Shown here piece by piece: positions 1-8,271 of a stretch of DNA of 64,000 bases; the stretch's first letter is position 1, and each line of letters starts with the position of its first letter. The stretch covers positions 620,001-684,000 of the forward strand of contig NZ_BDCO01000002.1 of assembly GCF_001613545.1 (NCBI RefSeq), in the 5' to 3' direction. The notes under the pieces are model-generated. The model made no database searches, was not told the origin of the DNA, and saw only the letters and a list, made by a program, of their open reading frames with translations. The position numbers and the translations under genes are program-made. The DNA is from Terrimicrobium sacchariphilum (GTDB taxonomy: Bacteria > Verrucomicrobiota > Verrucomicrobiia > Chthoniobacterales > Terrimicrobiaceae).

Positions 1-1
1 C

Positions 2-295
2 ACCTTTGCCACGCAGGAGGAGGCGGCGGCCGTGGTGCGCCAGCTCCTGGAGGAGCGCGTCATTGCCTGCGGCACCATCCTGCCCCCGGCAAGGTCGCTC
101 TACGTGTGGCACGGCAAGGTGGAGGACTCGACCGAGAGCGTCGTGCTGCTCAAGACCGGCGCGAGCCGCCTCGACGACCTGCGCGAGCGCCTGCTCGCCC
201 TGCATCCGTATGACACGCCGGAGTTCGTCGTGCTCGATCCCGAGACCGCGTCCCCGGCCTATCTCGCCTGGGTGCGCCAAAGCTGCGGGGAATGA
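2..295 (+). CDS. cutA: CutA-like divalent-cation tolerance protein (5' partial)
   Basis: The reading frame is open from the left edge, so the true start lies outside the window; an internal GTG at 32 is not the likely start because the codons before it (TFATQEEAAAVV) already fit the family. Family hallmarks visible are LLEERVIACG, the S-x-Y-x-W-x-G-K-V-E segment, LLKT and the C-terminal HPYDTPEFVVL followed by YLAWV. CutA1 proteins are small trimeric ferredoxin-fold proteins of about 105-115 residues, linked to copper/divalent-metal tolerance; their biochemical role is not settled. The stop overlaps the next start (ATGA), so it is translationally coupled to the membrane protein downstream. 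Confidence 0.9.
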   Translation, partial: TFATQEEAAAVVRQLLEERVIACGTILPPARSLYVWHGKVEDSTESVVLLKTGASRLDDLRERLLALHPYDTPEFVVLDPETASPAYLAWVRQSCGE

Positions 296-1557
296 ACGAG
301 ACCTTCTGGCGGGACCGGGCGCGGCGCGAAGCCGGGCGGTTTAATTTCGCCTGGTGGCTCCAGCGGTTTCTCCCGCTCTTCGTCGCGTCGGCCATCATCT
401 CCACCGTGCTCGTGCTCGCCCTGCGGGCCATGCACTCGGCCACCGCTCCCGCGCTCTGGCTGGCGGGCGTGCTCGTCGCCGCTTCCGCCGTGGCCGCCTG
501 GGTGCGCGGGCGGAGCCAATACCTCACCGCCGCCGAGGCGCTGACCCGGCTCGACGCCGACCTGCGGCTGCACACGCGTCTGACCTCCGCCGCCGAGGGC
601 GTGGGCGACTGGCCCGCGCCGCGCGATGATGCGCGGTTCCGCCTCGGGTGGGATTGGACGCGCCTCGCCTGGCCGCCCGTCGCCGCCGCCGCGCTCTGGA
701 TCGCCGCATGGGCGATTCCCGTTCCCGCCGCGCAGGCCGCTCCGAGCGCCAGCGTGACCGAGCCGCCCGCCTGGACCGCCGTGGAGGAAAAGCTCGAGGA
801 GATCAAGGAAACGAAGCTCCTCGAGGAGCAGGCGCGCGAGGAATTTGCCCAATCGCTGGACGCCCTTCGCGACCAGCCGAAGGAGGACTGGTATTCCCAC
901 GAAAGCCTGGAGGCGGGCGACCATCTGGCCGAGCAGCTCGACACCTCGCTCGCCGCGCTGGGCAAGGATCTCTCCGCCGCGCTCGACGCCATGGAGACAG
1001 CGCGCGCGCTTTCCGAGCAGGAATTCGCCGCCCTTTCCCCCTCGCTCAACGAGGCACTCCGGCAATCCGCCACCGCACTGGAAAAAGGCCAGCTCAACGC
1101 CGAGCTGGCGAAGCAGCTCAAGGCCCTCGACGCCTCGAAGCTCCGCCAGCTTTCCTCCGCCGAATACAAGGCCCTCTGCGAGCGCATGGGCGAGGGGTGC
1201 AAGGTGTGCGATCGCATGGGCTACAAGCGCGGAGAAAAAGCCACTCGCGTGTCGGATACCGTCGTGCAAATCGGCCAGGGCGGCGTCTCACGCGGCCCCG
1301 GCGCGGCTCCGCTCACCATGGGCGACAAGCCGACCGACCTCGGCACGAAGACGACCGAGGGCATCTCAAACGACGACCTTTCCCGCGCCACACTCGGCGA
1401 GGTAACGAGCCTCGGCCTGTCCAAGCCCAAGCCGAACACCGAAGCACCTGCCACCACCGCGGGCGGCACGATTACGACGGGCAAGGGCGGCGAAACCGGC
1501 CTCCAGCAAACCGCCACTCCCGAGGAACAGGAAGCCTTAAGGAAATTCTTCGACTGA
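292..1557 (+). CDS. Membrane-anchored coiled-coil protein of unknown function
   Basis: This 421-residue protein has two adjacent hydrophobic segments near residues 24-46 and 50-68 and a third near 125-145, followed by a long charged, helix-prone stretch (about 165-290) and a low-complexity Gly/Thr-rich tail. A Cys cluster (CERMGEGCKVC) sits at about 299-309. The layout, two N-terminal helices then a helical extracytoplasmic part, resembles hypothetical proteins encoded beside MoxR/VWA genes in Verrucomicrobiota and Planctomycetota, but I cannot assign a function. The start ATG overlaps the cutA stop by four bases, giving coupled translation. Overlapping antisense ORFs here are GC-driven shadows. 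Confidence 0.75.
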   Translation: MNETFWRDRARREAGRFNFAWWLQRFLPLFVASAIISTVLVLALRAMHSATAPALWLAGVLVAASAVAAWVRGRSQYLTAAEALTRLDADLRLHTRLTSAAEGVGDWPAPRDDARFRLGWDWTRLAWPPVAAAALWIAAWAIPVPAAQAAPSASVTEPPAWTAVEEKLEEIKETKLLEEQAREEFAQSLDALRDQPKEDWYSHESLEAGDHLAEQLDTSLAALGKDLSAALDAMETARALSEQEFAALSPSLNEALRQSATALEKGQLNAELAKQLKALDASKLRQLSSAEYKALCERMGEGCKVCDRMGYKRGEKATRVSDTVVQIGQGGVSRGPGAAPLTMGDKPTDLGTKTTEGISNDDLSRATLGEVTSLGLSKPKPNTEAPATTAGGTITTGKGGETGLQQTATPEEQEALRKFFD

Positions 1558-1773
1558 GCCGAAGCGGGATCTCGGAACGCGGAAGCCGGAAGTTTCGATG
1601 CGCCACGCCCGGCTCGGAAACGGCAGGCTGCCGATTTCCCAAGGGAGCAGGCGGGGCTGACGTCGCGTAGACAGCGGGTAAGGCGTGGTTCCGGGGGCAG
1701 GGAAGGGGGCTGTGCTCGGAAGTACCGCTAAGCGGAGAAAGGGAAAAGGCACGTGATTTTTCCCTGACGCGCC

Positions 1774-3939
1774 TCACAGAGAGCTGTCTTTTTTCAAAGC
1801 GGACCAGTCGAGCTCGGAGCAAAGGCGTGTCGCTCGCAGGATGGTTTCCCCGGCTTCCTCCATGCGCCGGCAAAAGGCGAGCAGGTTCAGCCATTGTGCG
1901 GGTGGCAGCCGAGGCGCGTTTTCCCGGCAGAGATCGGCGATGGCGGATTTTTTGGCGTTGAATGCCGTCTCGAACTGCGCCACCGAATCGGCGGGCGCCG
2001 TCCGGCCATCGATGAGCTTTTCGTTTGCGAGCATCTGCTCCCGGAAGTCATTCTCGAGAGAGACTGCCTTTACGTAGGCAGGCTCCTGCTTCATGCCGTC
2101 CGGCCAGTCTGCGCTTTGCCCGGCTGCGGCCGAGAGGATCATGGCACCGCGGTGCAGGCAGCGCAGGTATTCCCTCATCTGGTCAGCCTGCCCGTCGACG
2201 AGCACGGGCCGGCCTAACAACCCGAGCCTCGCGGAGACCTCGCCGGGAATGAGCGCCAGGCGGCCGCGCTCGGCCGGGGAGAGCTGGCTGGAGCCATCTC
2301 CCAGCACGCGGAGGGAGAGCCGGGAGAGCTCGCGCAGGCGGGAGAGGATTTCACGCTGGGGGAGGGAGGGCCAGATCAGCCTGCGAATGAGGGCCGAAAG
2401 CAGGATCGCCAGCATCATGCCCAGGCTGAGATCGGCGATGTCCTGAAACGAGACCGGTTTCTGGGCATTGAGGCCGAATATCCCGACGATCATCAGCATG
2501 CCCACCAGCATGGGGGTCGTCATTGGGTTGCGACCGTAAAAGATGTACCCCCAGAGAAACAGGAGGGAAAAGAGCACGATGTTCATCACTGCATAGGAGG
2601 CAAGGAACGGATGCACCCACAGGAGGATGATGCCGAGAACGAGCCAGGCGGCGATCGAGATGAGCGCGCCATGAAAGGCCCGCCAGTCCCCGCGCCCGGC
2701 GGGTGCGGTCGGGCCGCGAACGAGGAGTATCCAGGCGCTGATAGCGAGCAGGTCTCCACCGGGCGGGTGGAGCCAGTTTTCCAGGAATAGCGCGGCGGTC
2801 ACCGCCAGCCCGCCTTTGATTCCCAGGCGAATCCAAAAGATGCTCGGCAAGGAGGGTCCGCGGAGCGTGGGCGAGGGGAGGCTGCCGATCTGGCCGGAGG
2901 CGATGAGTGCCAGCTTCTCGTGGATGACTGCGAAGGCCTGGGCGAGCTCAATCAATGCCTGAAAATGATGCCCCAGCGAGAAAATGTATTCGCGTTTTTC
3001 GGCGTCGAGGTCCCCCTGTTTCCTGGCGGTTTCCAAGCACTCGACGAGTTGTGACTGAGCGGTCTGGACCTGGAGAAGCGTCTCATCTGCCGGAGTGTTC
3101 GTTGCCAGGGCGCGGAGTCCGGTGACGAGGGTCCGGCCGAGGTCTTGCATCCGGCTCTGGAGTTCCGCGTGCGGGCGCTGGGATGGAGGGAGCGGCTTGG
3201 ACAGGGCTGCCATGCCGAGTGCCATGAGGTTGAGTTGATCGGTTATTTCCTCAAAGACGGGGACCCACTGGTGGAAGCGGTGGCTTTCGTTGGCGCCAAA
3301 GCCGATCAGCGATCGCATCTTGCCCACCCGCAGCGGGAGTTTCCGGATGCGTTCGGCGGTGTCGGCTTCCCCGCCCTCAAAGAGCGAGTCCAGGCGGGGA
3401 ATGAGCAGGCCCTCGATGTCGGTCAGGACGTCCTTGAGGGACTTTTCAAACTCCACCCAGGCATAGCGCGGCCATAGGACACTCTGGACGACGACGGCGA
3501 CGAGGATGCCCAGCACGACCTCCTCCGCCCGCGAGAGGGCGTAGCGCCAGGACATCTCCGGATCGCCCAGCCCCGCCTGCATCACATCGATCATGGTCAG
3601 GCCGCAGAGAAAAAAACCATAAGCCCACAGACCCTGCCCAAACATGGCGACGCAAAAGGCGAGGATGCCCGCGACCACCGGCAAAAAGAGGAACGGCTGC
3701 TGCTGCCAACCCAGCAGCAGGTAACCGAGGATCGCTCCGATGATTGTCCCGAAAATCCGGAGCACGGATTTCTCCATGATTGTTCCCACGTATGGGGTGA
3801 CCATGAGGACGAAGACTGTGAAAAGAGCCCAGGTCGGTTCATCCAGCCGCAGGAAGAGAGCGAGATAAGTGGCCAGCAGGCCGGCGATGCCGAGCTTCAG
3901 CCCGAAGCGGATGGCGGGATCGCGGAGGAACTCCCTCAC
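1774..3939 (-). CDS. FUSC-family (fusaric acid resistance/aromatic acid exporter-type) inner-membrane protein
   Basis: This 721-residue protein has the two-bundle layout of the FUSC/YccS/AaeB family: a cluster of about six membrane helices in residues 15-180, a cytoplasmic middle, a second helix cluster in about 365-520, and a cytoplasmic C-terminal part. The N-terminus (FGLKLGIAGLLATYLALFL, then a P-x-W-A-L-F-T-V-F-V-L-M motif and GTIIGAILGYLLLG) is typical. Family members form the inner-membrane part of aromatic-acid or drug efflux; no periplasmic adaptor or outer-membrane channel gene is adjacent, so its substrate is unknown. It converges on the 292-1557 gene across a 216-bp gap in which I saw no clear terminator. 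Confidence 0.85.
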   Translation of the reverse strand: MREFLRDPAIRFGLKLGIAGLLATYLALFLRLDEPTWALFTVFVLMVTPYVGTIMEKSVLRIFGTIIGAILGYLLLGWQQQPFLFLPVVAGILAFCVAMFGQGLWAYGFFLCGLTMIDVMQAGLGDPEMSWRYALSRAEEVVLGILVAVVVQSVLWPRYAWVEFEKSLKDVLTDIEGLLIPRLDSLFEGGEADTAERIRKLPLRVGKMRSLIGFGANESHRFHQWVPVFEEITDQLNLMALGMAALSKPLPPSQRPHAELQSRMQDLGRTLVTGLRALATNTPADETLLQVQTAQSQLVECLETARKQGDLDAEKREYIFSLGHHFQALIELAQAFAVIHEKLALIASGQIGSLPSPTLRGPSLPSIFWIRLGIKGGLAVTAALFLENWLHPPGGDLLAISAWILLVRGPTAPAGRGDWRAFHGALISIAAWLVLGIILLWVHPFLASYAVMNIVLFSLLFLWGYIFYGRNPMTTPMLVGMLMIVGIFGLNAQKPVSFQDIADLSLGMMLAILLSALIRRLIWPSLPQREILSRLRELSRLSLRVLGDGSSQLSPAERGRLALIPGEVSARLGLLGRPVLVDGQADQMREYLRCLHRGAMILSAAAGQSADWPDGMKQEPAYVKAVSLENDFREQMLANEKLIDGRTAPADSVAQFETAFNAKKSAIADLCRENAPRLPPAQWLNLLAFCRRMEEAGETILRATRLCSELDWSALKKDSSL

Positions 3940-4230
3940 GACGCCGGGGAGGCCCGCATTTCCTTCTCAACGCTCTGAGGCCCTGCCGTGGCGGCGAGGC
4001 AGTCCCGGGTGAACTGGACATTCCAGGAGTGCCGGGGATGGTGAGCGCTATCGTTCCGGGTCATTCGTTTACCTTGGATACCGTTCGTGATCAAAAAGCA
4101 CGAACCGGAAAAGGGCGATGAATTTTTGGAGGATCAGGAGAGACGTTATTCCGCACGTTCCGACGATGCGATGAAAATCATCCTCCCTCGCCGGTTGGCC
4201 CAGGCACAACCGTGGCGCAGACCGTTCCGC

Positions 4231-4821
4231 TCACCCTTGCGAGGAAACCCTGCGGCGGAGGAAATAAAGCCCGAGCGCACCACCGACCAGCAGCGCCCAG
4301 GTCTGCGGTTCCGGAACGGCCTGCCATTGTCCGATCACGGTGCCGTTGGTCTCCGTGTTTACGCCGGTGATGATGTTGCCGTACGAGCCGATCGCCGGGA
4401 GAAAGGACGCGAAGCTGGACAGGTTGAGGTACGCCTCGCCGGTGAAGGCTCGCGCGGTCGTGTTGAAATTCTGCGGCGCAGTCAGCGAGCCGCCGTCGAG
4501 GAGATTCAGGTCCACGAGGGAGCCGCTGTAGTTGTCCGACTCGAAGTTCAGGTACGCGCCGCCACCCGTGGGCGTGAGCGTGCTGTCGCGCGTGTACATA
4601 ACCGACATATTCACCGCGCTAGTGAAAAAATGGAGCAAATCGACGCCGACCATCTGCGGGAAGTCCGAATCGCTGGCCTGGGCGTTTGCGGTGGTTGCGG
4701 TGATTTTCACCGCCGAAGGATCAGTCACATCCACCAGCAACACCGTTGCAGCCGACGACGTCGCACAGAACGCCGCCATGGCAGCCAGGACACACACGAA
4801 AGCTTTCCAGACAGGGAACAT
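4231..4821 (-). CDS. PEP-CTERM sorting-domain exported protein
   Basis: Read from the ATG at 4821 it is 196 residues: a signal peptide (FPVWKAFVCVLAAMAAFC), a roughly 140-residue beta-rich low-charge domain, and a C-terminal sorting signal with VPEPQTWALL, a hydrophobic stretch and the RRR end. The open frame extends upstream to 5067, but that extension is encoded by the repeat element and is not credible, so the ATG directly before the signal peptide is preferred. PEP-CTERM proteins are processed by exosortase, which is not encoded in this window, and usually end up on the surface or in the extracellular polymer. The mature domain matches no family I recognise. Confidence 0.8.
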   Translation of the reverse strand: MFPVWKAFVCVLAAMAAFCATSSAATVLLVDVTDPSAVKITATTANAQASDSDFPQMVGVDLLHFFTSAVNMSVMYTRDSTLTPTGGGAYLNFESDNYSGSLVDLNLLDGGSLTAPQNFNTTARAFTGEAYLNLSSFASFLPAIGSYGNIITGVNTETNGTVIGQWQAVPEPQTWALLVGGALGLYFLRRRVSSQG

Positions 4822-4904
4822 AACGCGCCGGACTTTACGTGCCCTTTGTCTGAGATCAAGCCCCTGCGGCTGCTTTTCGCAACCAAATGCGCAATGGAGA
4901 AACA

Positions 4905-5187
4905 TTTTACAGAAGGCAGCGAAGAAAGCAAAGGGGGTGCGGCGTCGCTCCGCATGGAGGGACGATATGGAAATTCGGGAGTGCGTCGTGGCAAGGGGGG
5001 AGGAAAGACGGGTTTGCAGCGGAGGAATTTTCGAGTTGCGCCACGCTGCCGACATGATCCTGTACATCGAAAACCTCGCCGATCAGCACGTCTTTCCCAG
5101 CGGGAGAAAACAGCCGTTCGCGGAACCCTCCGTCAGCCCCGAAAGGCCGCCAACCCTTTGTGTCCTTTGCGACCTTCTGTTTAAAAA
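4905..5187. repeat. MITE-like repeat bounded by imperfect inverted repeats
   Basis: The left end (TTTTACAGAAGGCAGCGAAG, then AAAGCAAAGGG) and the right end (CCCTTTGTGTCC, then TTTGCGACCTTCTGTTTAAAA) are imperfect inverted complements about 30 bp long, enclosing about 220 bp with no convincing gene. A core at 4985-5019 (GGGGGGAGGAAAGACGGG then TTTGCA) recurs in inverted orientation at 8043-8077, with a similar spacing to its adjacent end repeat (about 47 bp). The element sits between the start of the PEP-CTERM gene and the end of larE. It encodes nothing recognisable and could be a non-autonomous element or an intergenic repeat family. Confidence 0.6.
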
Positions 5188-5202
5188 TGGTTTCCGTCCG
5201 GT

Positions 5203-5994
5203 TCAGGCCACGGTGCCGCGATACCCGTCGGGGTCGAGTTCCACGGAGGCGAAGCCTGCCTCGTGCAGGCCAGAGCGTATCGTCTCCTCCACGCGGAAGA
5301 GACTGGCGAGTTCGTCGGGAGCCACCTGGACGCGGGCGCCCGGCTTTTCCGCCGGCAGGTAGCGCACGCGGAAGACCCGGAACCCGTGCGCCTTCAGAAA
5401 CGCCTCGCCCCGCTCGACCAGCTCGATCGCCGCGCGCGTCACCGGCGTGCCGTGCGGGATGCGCGACGACAGGCAGGGCTGGGCCGGGGCGTCCGCGGTT
5501 GGCAGGTCCCATTGGCGGGAGAGTTCGCGCACATCGGCCTTGGTCAATCCCGCCGCCTTCAGCGGGGCGATGACGGCAAACTCCGCCGCTGCCTGGGAAC
5601 CGGGCCGCAGGTGGGCCGGGTCGTCGGCATTCTCGCCATAGGCCAGCGCCGCCGCTCCGCGCGAGTGGGCCAGCTCGTCCATGCGGAGAAACAGCTCGCT
5701 CTTGCAGAAATAGCACCGGTTCACCGGATTGCTCACATACCGCTCGTCCTCAAACTCCTGCGTCGTTACCACCTCGACACGCGCGCCGATGCGGTCCGCG
5801 ACCTCCAGCGCCTCCGCCAGCGCCTGGCGCGGAAGGCTCGGGCTGTCGGCGATGATGCCCGTCACGGCCTCGCCCAGCGTGCGATGAGCCGCCGCGAGCA
5901 GGCACGTGCTGTCCACGCCCCCCGAGTACGCCACCAGCAGCGGCGTACGGGAGCGCAGGATCTCCTCCAGGCGGGCGAGCTTTTCCGTGAGCAC
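5203..5994 (-). CDS. larE: LarE-type ATP-dependent sacrificial sulfur transferase
   Basis: The 263-residue product has the N-terminal PP-loop ATP pyrophosphatase motif SGGVDST (24-30), a CYFCK segment (Cys94, Cys97) and a PCLSSR segment with Cys174, matching the family cysteine that donates sulfur. LarE enzymes convert the dicarboxylated nicotinic mononucleotide precursor to the dithio form in synthesis of the nickel-pincer nucleotide cofactor of lactate racemase and related enzymes. LarB, LarC and LarA are not in the window. Start is GTG at 5994, just two bases after the hemQ stop, so the two genes form a tight operon. The extra Cys pair may indicate the cluster-bearing LarE subtype; that part is inference. 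Confidence 0.88.
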   Translation of the reverse strand: MLTEKLARLEEILRSRTPLLVAYSGGVDSTCLLAAAHRTLGEAVTGIIADSPSLPRQALAEALEVADRIGARVEVVTTQEFEDERYVSNPVNRCYFCKSELFLRMDELAHSRGAAALAYGENADDPAHLRPGSQAAAEFAVIAPLKAAGLTKADVRELSRQWDLPTADAPAQPCLSSRIPHGTPVTRAAIELVERGEAFLKAHGFRVFRVRYLPAEKPGARVQVAPDELASLFRVEETIRSGLHEAGFASVELDPDGYRGTVA

Positions 5995-5996
5995 GA

Positions 5997-6827
5997 TTAC
6001 AAACTCACCCGGGCAAAGAGCGAATCAAGCGGCATCTGGAGGCCGATGAAAAATTCGCCAAATTCCGCATACTGCGCGCTCACCTCGTCAAAGCGCATCT
6101 CGTACACGATCGCCTTGATGTCCGACGTGCTGCGGGAGAAGAGCGTGACGCCCCACTCCATGTCGTCCAGCCCCGTCGATCCCGTGATGAGCTGGAGCAC
6201 GCGCCCGTGGTACGTGCGGCCCACGCGGGCGTGGCCGAGCATGAGCTTTTTGCGGGCTTCAAACTCGAGCGCATACCAGTTTTGCCCCGCCGTGCCGCGG
6301 CGTTTGGACATCGGGTAAAAGCAGACGACCGGCCAGTCGGGGAGGTTGGGTTCCAGGCGGTCCTTCATGTACTTCGCCATGCGGGCGCGGAAGGCGGCGA
6401 GGCGCTCCTCCTGCTGTGGGGTGCCGGGGGCGATGCCTTCGTCCTTTTCGAGGGAGATAAGAAATTCCTCCTCCGTCGTCGTGTACTCGCTGCGCTCCGT
6501 CATCGAGAGCCAGCTGAACTCCGGCACGAGGATGCCTGGGCCGAGCGCGAGACCGAGCTGCTTGGCAAACTGGTCGCCCACGTGGAGGTCCTTCGTCAGG
6601 AGCATGAAGCCGAGGTCCGCCTTGGGCGATACCATGCTGAAGGTTAGGAGCTGGGTATCCGGCGTGGCGCGGATATTCTGCACCAGCTGCGCGAGCGCGG
6701 TCTTGGCCGCGATTTTCTCCGAGTTATCCAGAATATCCCACGAGGCGTAGTCGATCCGGAAAAAAAGATGGATTACGTGCCGGCCCTCGGCGGGCAAGAC
6801 AGGCTCTAGTGTCGGTACGGTCATCAT
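5997..6827 (-). CDS. hemQ: Coproheme decarboxylase (HemQ/ChdC), chlorite-dismutase fold
   Basis: The 276-residue protein shows the C-terminal HemQ signature: FYPMSKRR with the catalytic Tyr171, NWYALEFEARKKLM, the proximal haem ligand His199 in LGHARVGR, then STGLDDMEWGVTLFS and YEMRFDEVSAQYAEFG. HemQ performs the last step of the coproporphyrin-dependent haem pathway, decarboxylating coproheme III to haem b with hydrogen peroxide, in the cytoplasm. The degree of motif match to the Gram-positive type is strong. It is the first gene of a two-gene operon with larE. Two tandem ATG codons at 6827 and 6824 are both possible starts. Confidence 0.92.
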   Translation of the reverse strand: MMTVPTLEPVLPAEGRHVIHLFFRIDYASWDILDNSEKIAAKTALAQLVQNIRATPDTQLLTFSMVSPKADLGFMLLTKDLHVGDQFAKQLGLALGPGILVPEFSWLSMTERSEYTTTEEEFLISLEKDEGIAPGTPQQEERLAAFRARMAKYMKDRLEPNLPDWPVVCFYPMSKRRGTAGQNWYALEFEARKKLMLGHARVGRTYHGRVLQLITGSTGLDDMEWGVTLFSRSTSDIKAIVYEMRFDEVSAQYAEFGEFFIGLQMPLDSLFARVSL

Positions 6828-6914
6828 TGACCTTTATGATGTGCCTCGGCAAAAAACGATTGCAATCCTTGGTGCGGAAATTAGTTTCCGCCATCGGATA
6901 GGAATCAACTTTTT

Positions 6915-7148
6915 ATGGCAGATCTAGCGAACAAATACGCGCAGAACGTGGGAGGCAAATTCTACGTGGACGACCAGTGCATCGATTGCGACCTGTGTCG
7001 CGAAACCGCTCCGTCCAACTTCAAGCGCGACGACGACGGCGGGCACAGCTTCGTCTACAAACAGCCCGAGTCTCCTGAGGAGGAGACCCTCTGCAAGGAA
7101 GCCATGGAAGGCTGCCCGGTCGAGGCCATCGGCAACGACGGCGAATAA
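6915..7148 (+). CDS. Small ferredoxin with a single Fe-S cluster
   Basis: This 77-residue acidic protein has the cluster ligands C-x2-C-x2-C at residues 22, 25 and 28 (CIDCDLC) and a distal Cys-Pro near residue 67 (GCPVEAIG). The spacing is that of single-cluster bacterial ferredoxins, which carry electrons in the cytoplasm. It stands alone, divergent from hemQ across an 87-bp gap, and is closed by a strong hairpin terminator. No redox partner is adjacent, so its partner is unknown. Confidence 0.88.
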   Translation: MADLANKYAQNVGGKFYVDDQCIDCDLCRETAPSNFKRDDDGGHSFVYKQPESPEEETLCKEAMEGCPVEAIGNDGE

Positions 7149-7177
7149 GCCGCCCGACATTCCAGATTTAACGAAGG

Positions 7178-7208
7178 AAGGCCTCCGCCGCAACGGAGGC
7201 CTTTTTTC
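7178..7208 (+). terminator. Rho-independent terminator of the ferredoxin gene
   Basis: A perfect 10-bp stem (AAGGCCTCCG at 7178-7187 and CGGAGGCCTT at 7194-7203) with a 6-nt loop runs into a T tract, 29 bases after the ferredoxin stop. Confidence 0.93.
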
Positions 7209-7229
7209 TTCCCCCGGTCACCCCGCACC

Positions 7230-7595
7230 ATGGCCCTGCGCATAGAGGAAATCCGTCGCCGCGTCCTCGAGGACTGGCGCGGCCTGCCCGAGCCGATCGA
7301 GAAACCCGATCGCTGCGTCGCCGTGCCCGATGCGCTGAAAAAGCTCCTCCCCAAGCTCGGCCTCTCCGAACGTCTCAACGAGCAGGAGATCCAGAGCGCG
7401 TGGAAGGACATCGTCGGGGAGTTCCTCGCCAGCCACTCCGTCCCCTCCGCCGTCCGCGAGGGCGTCCTCACCGTCCAGGTCCTCCAGCCCACCGTGCGCT
7501 ACGAACTCGACCGCAGCTGGAAACCCCAGATCCTGCAAAAACTCCAGGCCCGCTTCGGCGCCAAGGCCATCCGCGAGGTTCGCTTTCGGAGTTAA
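7230..7595 (+). CDS. DUF721/DciA-like protein
   Basis: The 121-residue basic protein carries the DUF721 core: LNEQEIQSAWKDIVGEFLASHSVP, then GVLTVQV and VRYELDRSWKPQILQKL. DUF721 proteins include DciA, the replicative helicase loader/operator in bacteria lacking DnaC. Whether this copy fulfils that role is inference from the family. It lies between the ferredoxin terminator and an intergenic repeat block, without an obvious operon partner. Confidence 0.75.
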   Translation: MALRIEEIRRRVLEDWRGLPEPIEKPDRCVAVPDALKKLLPKLGLSERLNEQEIQSAWKDIVGEFLASHSVPSAVREGVLTVQVLQPTVRYELDRSWKPQILQKLQARFGAKAIREVRFRS

Positions 7596-7607
7596 GGGCA
7601 GGGGACG

Positions 7608-8203
7608 AACAGAAGGTAGCGAAGGCAGCAAAGGGATTGCTCAACCCGAAGATGGCGGGACCCCGCGACCTGGAGCGCATGCAGCGAGACCAGCCTAGGA
7701 AAACAGGTTTTTACAGAGCCAAGTCCGCGAGACAGGCGCAGCCAGCGTCGCAAAGAACGCAAATGGGGTGCCTCTCGTGTGTTTGCGTGACGGCGTTTTT
7801 TAAAAAAGGGACGACCGGGTGGAGACGTAGGGTCGGCATCCTGCCGACCTGTGAGTTTTGCTACACAGTCACGGCGTTTGTCGGCGTGCTGCCTGGCGAA
7901 AAAGTCCGGCGGGCGGGACGCCCACCCTACGACCGGATTTTCGAAACGAGTCAGTCGCCTTTCGTGACAAGGGCTCTACCTCTATTCCCGCCCTCAAGCT
8001 TTAGCATCAGACTCCTGCCTTCCCAGTGCTTCCTTCCACCCTCTGCAAAACCCCGTCTTTCCCTCCCCCACCACGGCACGCGCCAAAACCCACCACGCCC
8101 TGCCACCTCCAGGTCACGCCAGCCCCTTTGCTTCCTTCGCTACCTTCCGTTCGATCGGCCTTTGAGGCCTTCCCTTTGAGTTCTTTGTGACCTTCTGTAA
8201 AAA
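7608..8203. repeat. Second copy/composite of the inverted-repeat-bounded intergenic repeat
   Basis: The left end at 7608-7635 (ACAGAAGGTAGCGAAGGCAG, then CAAAGGG) and two right-type ends at 8123-8151 and 8172-8203 (CTTTGCTTCCTTCGCTACC and CTTTGTGACCTTCTGTAAAA) belong to the same family as the 4905-5187 element. A degraded further end lies at 7708-7769. Inside are GC-rich hairpin sequences (GGGTCGGCATCCTGCCGACC at about 7831-7850, and GGCGGGCGGGACGCCCACCC at about 7907-7926). The whole stretch 7596-8271 has no credible gene; the open frames in it translate the repeat. Confidence 0.55.
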
Positions 8204-8271
8204 CATGTCTTTTCCGCATCACTGAAAACTCGCCGTCTCCCGCCCTGCGGGCATAACCTCCCGCCAATCCG

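Noticed and set aside
4083-4105. 7-bp hairpin GTTCGTG / CACGAAC after the PEP-CTERM gene
   Set aside because: It has no T tract in the minus-strand direction and lies 126 bases past the stop; not strong enough for a terminator call.
4087-5184. 365-codon plus-strand frame across the PEP-CTERM gene and the repeat element
   Set aside because: It is antisense to a protein with signal peptide and PEP-CTERM tail and reads through repeat sequence; no ribosome-binding site or family.
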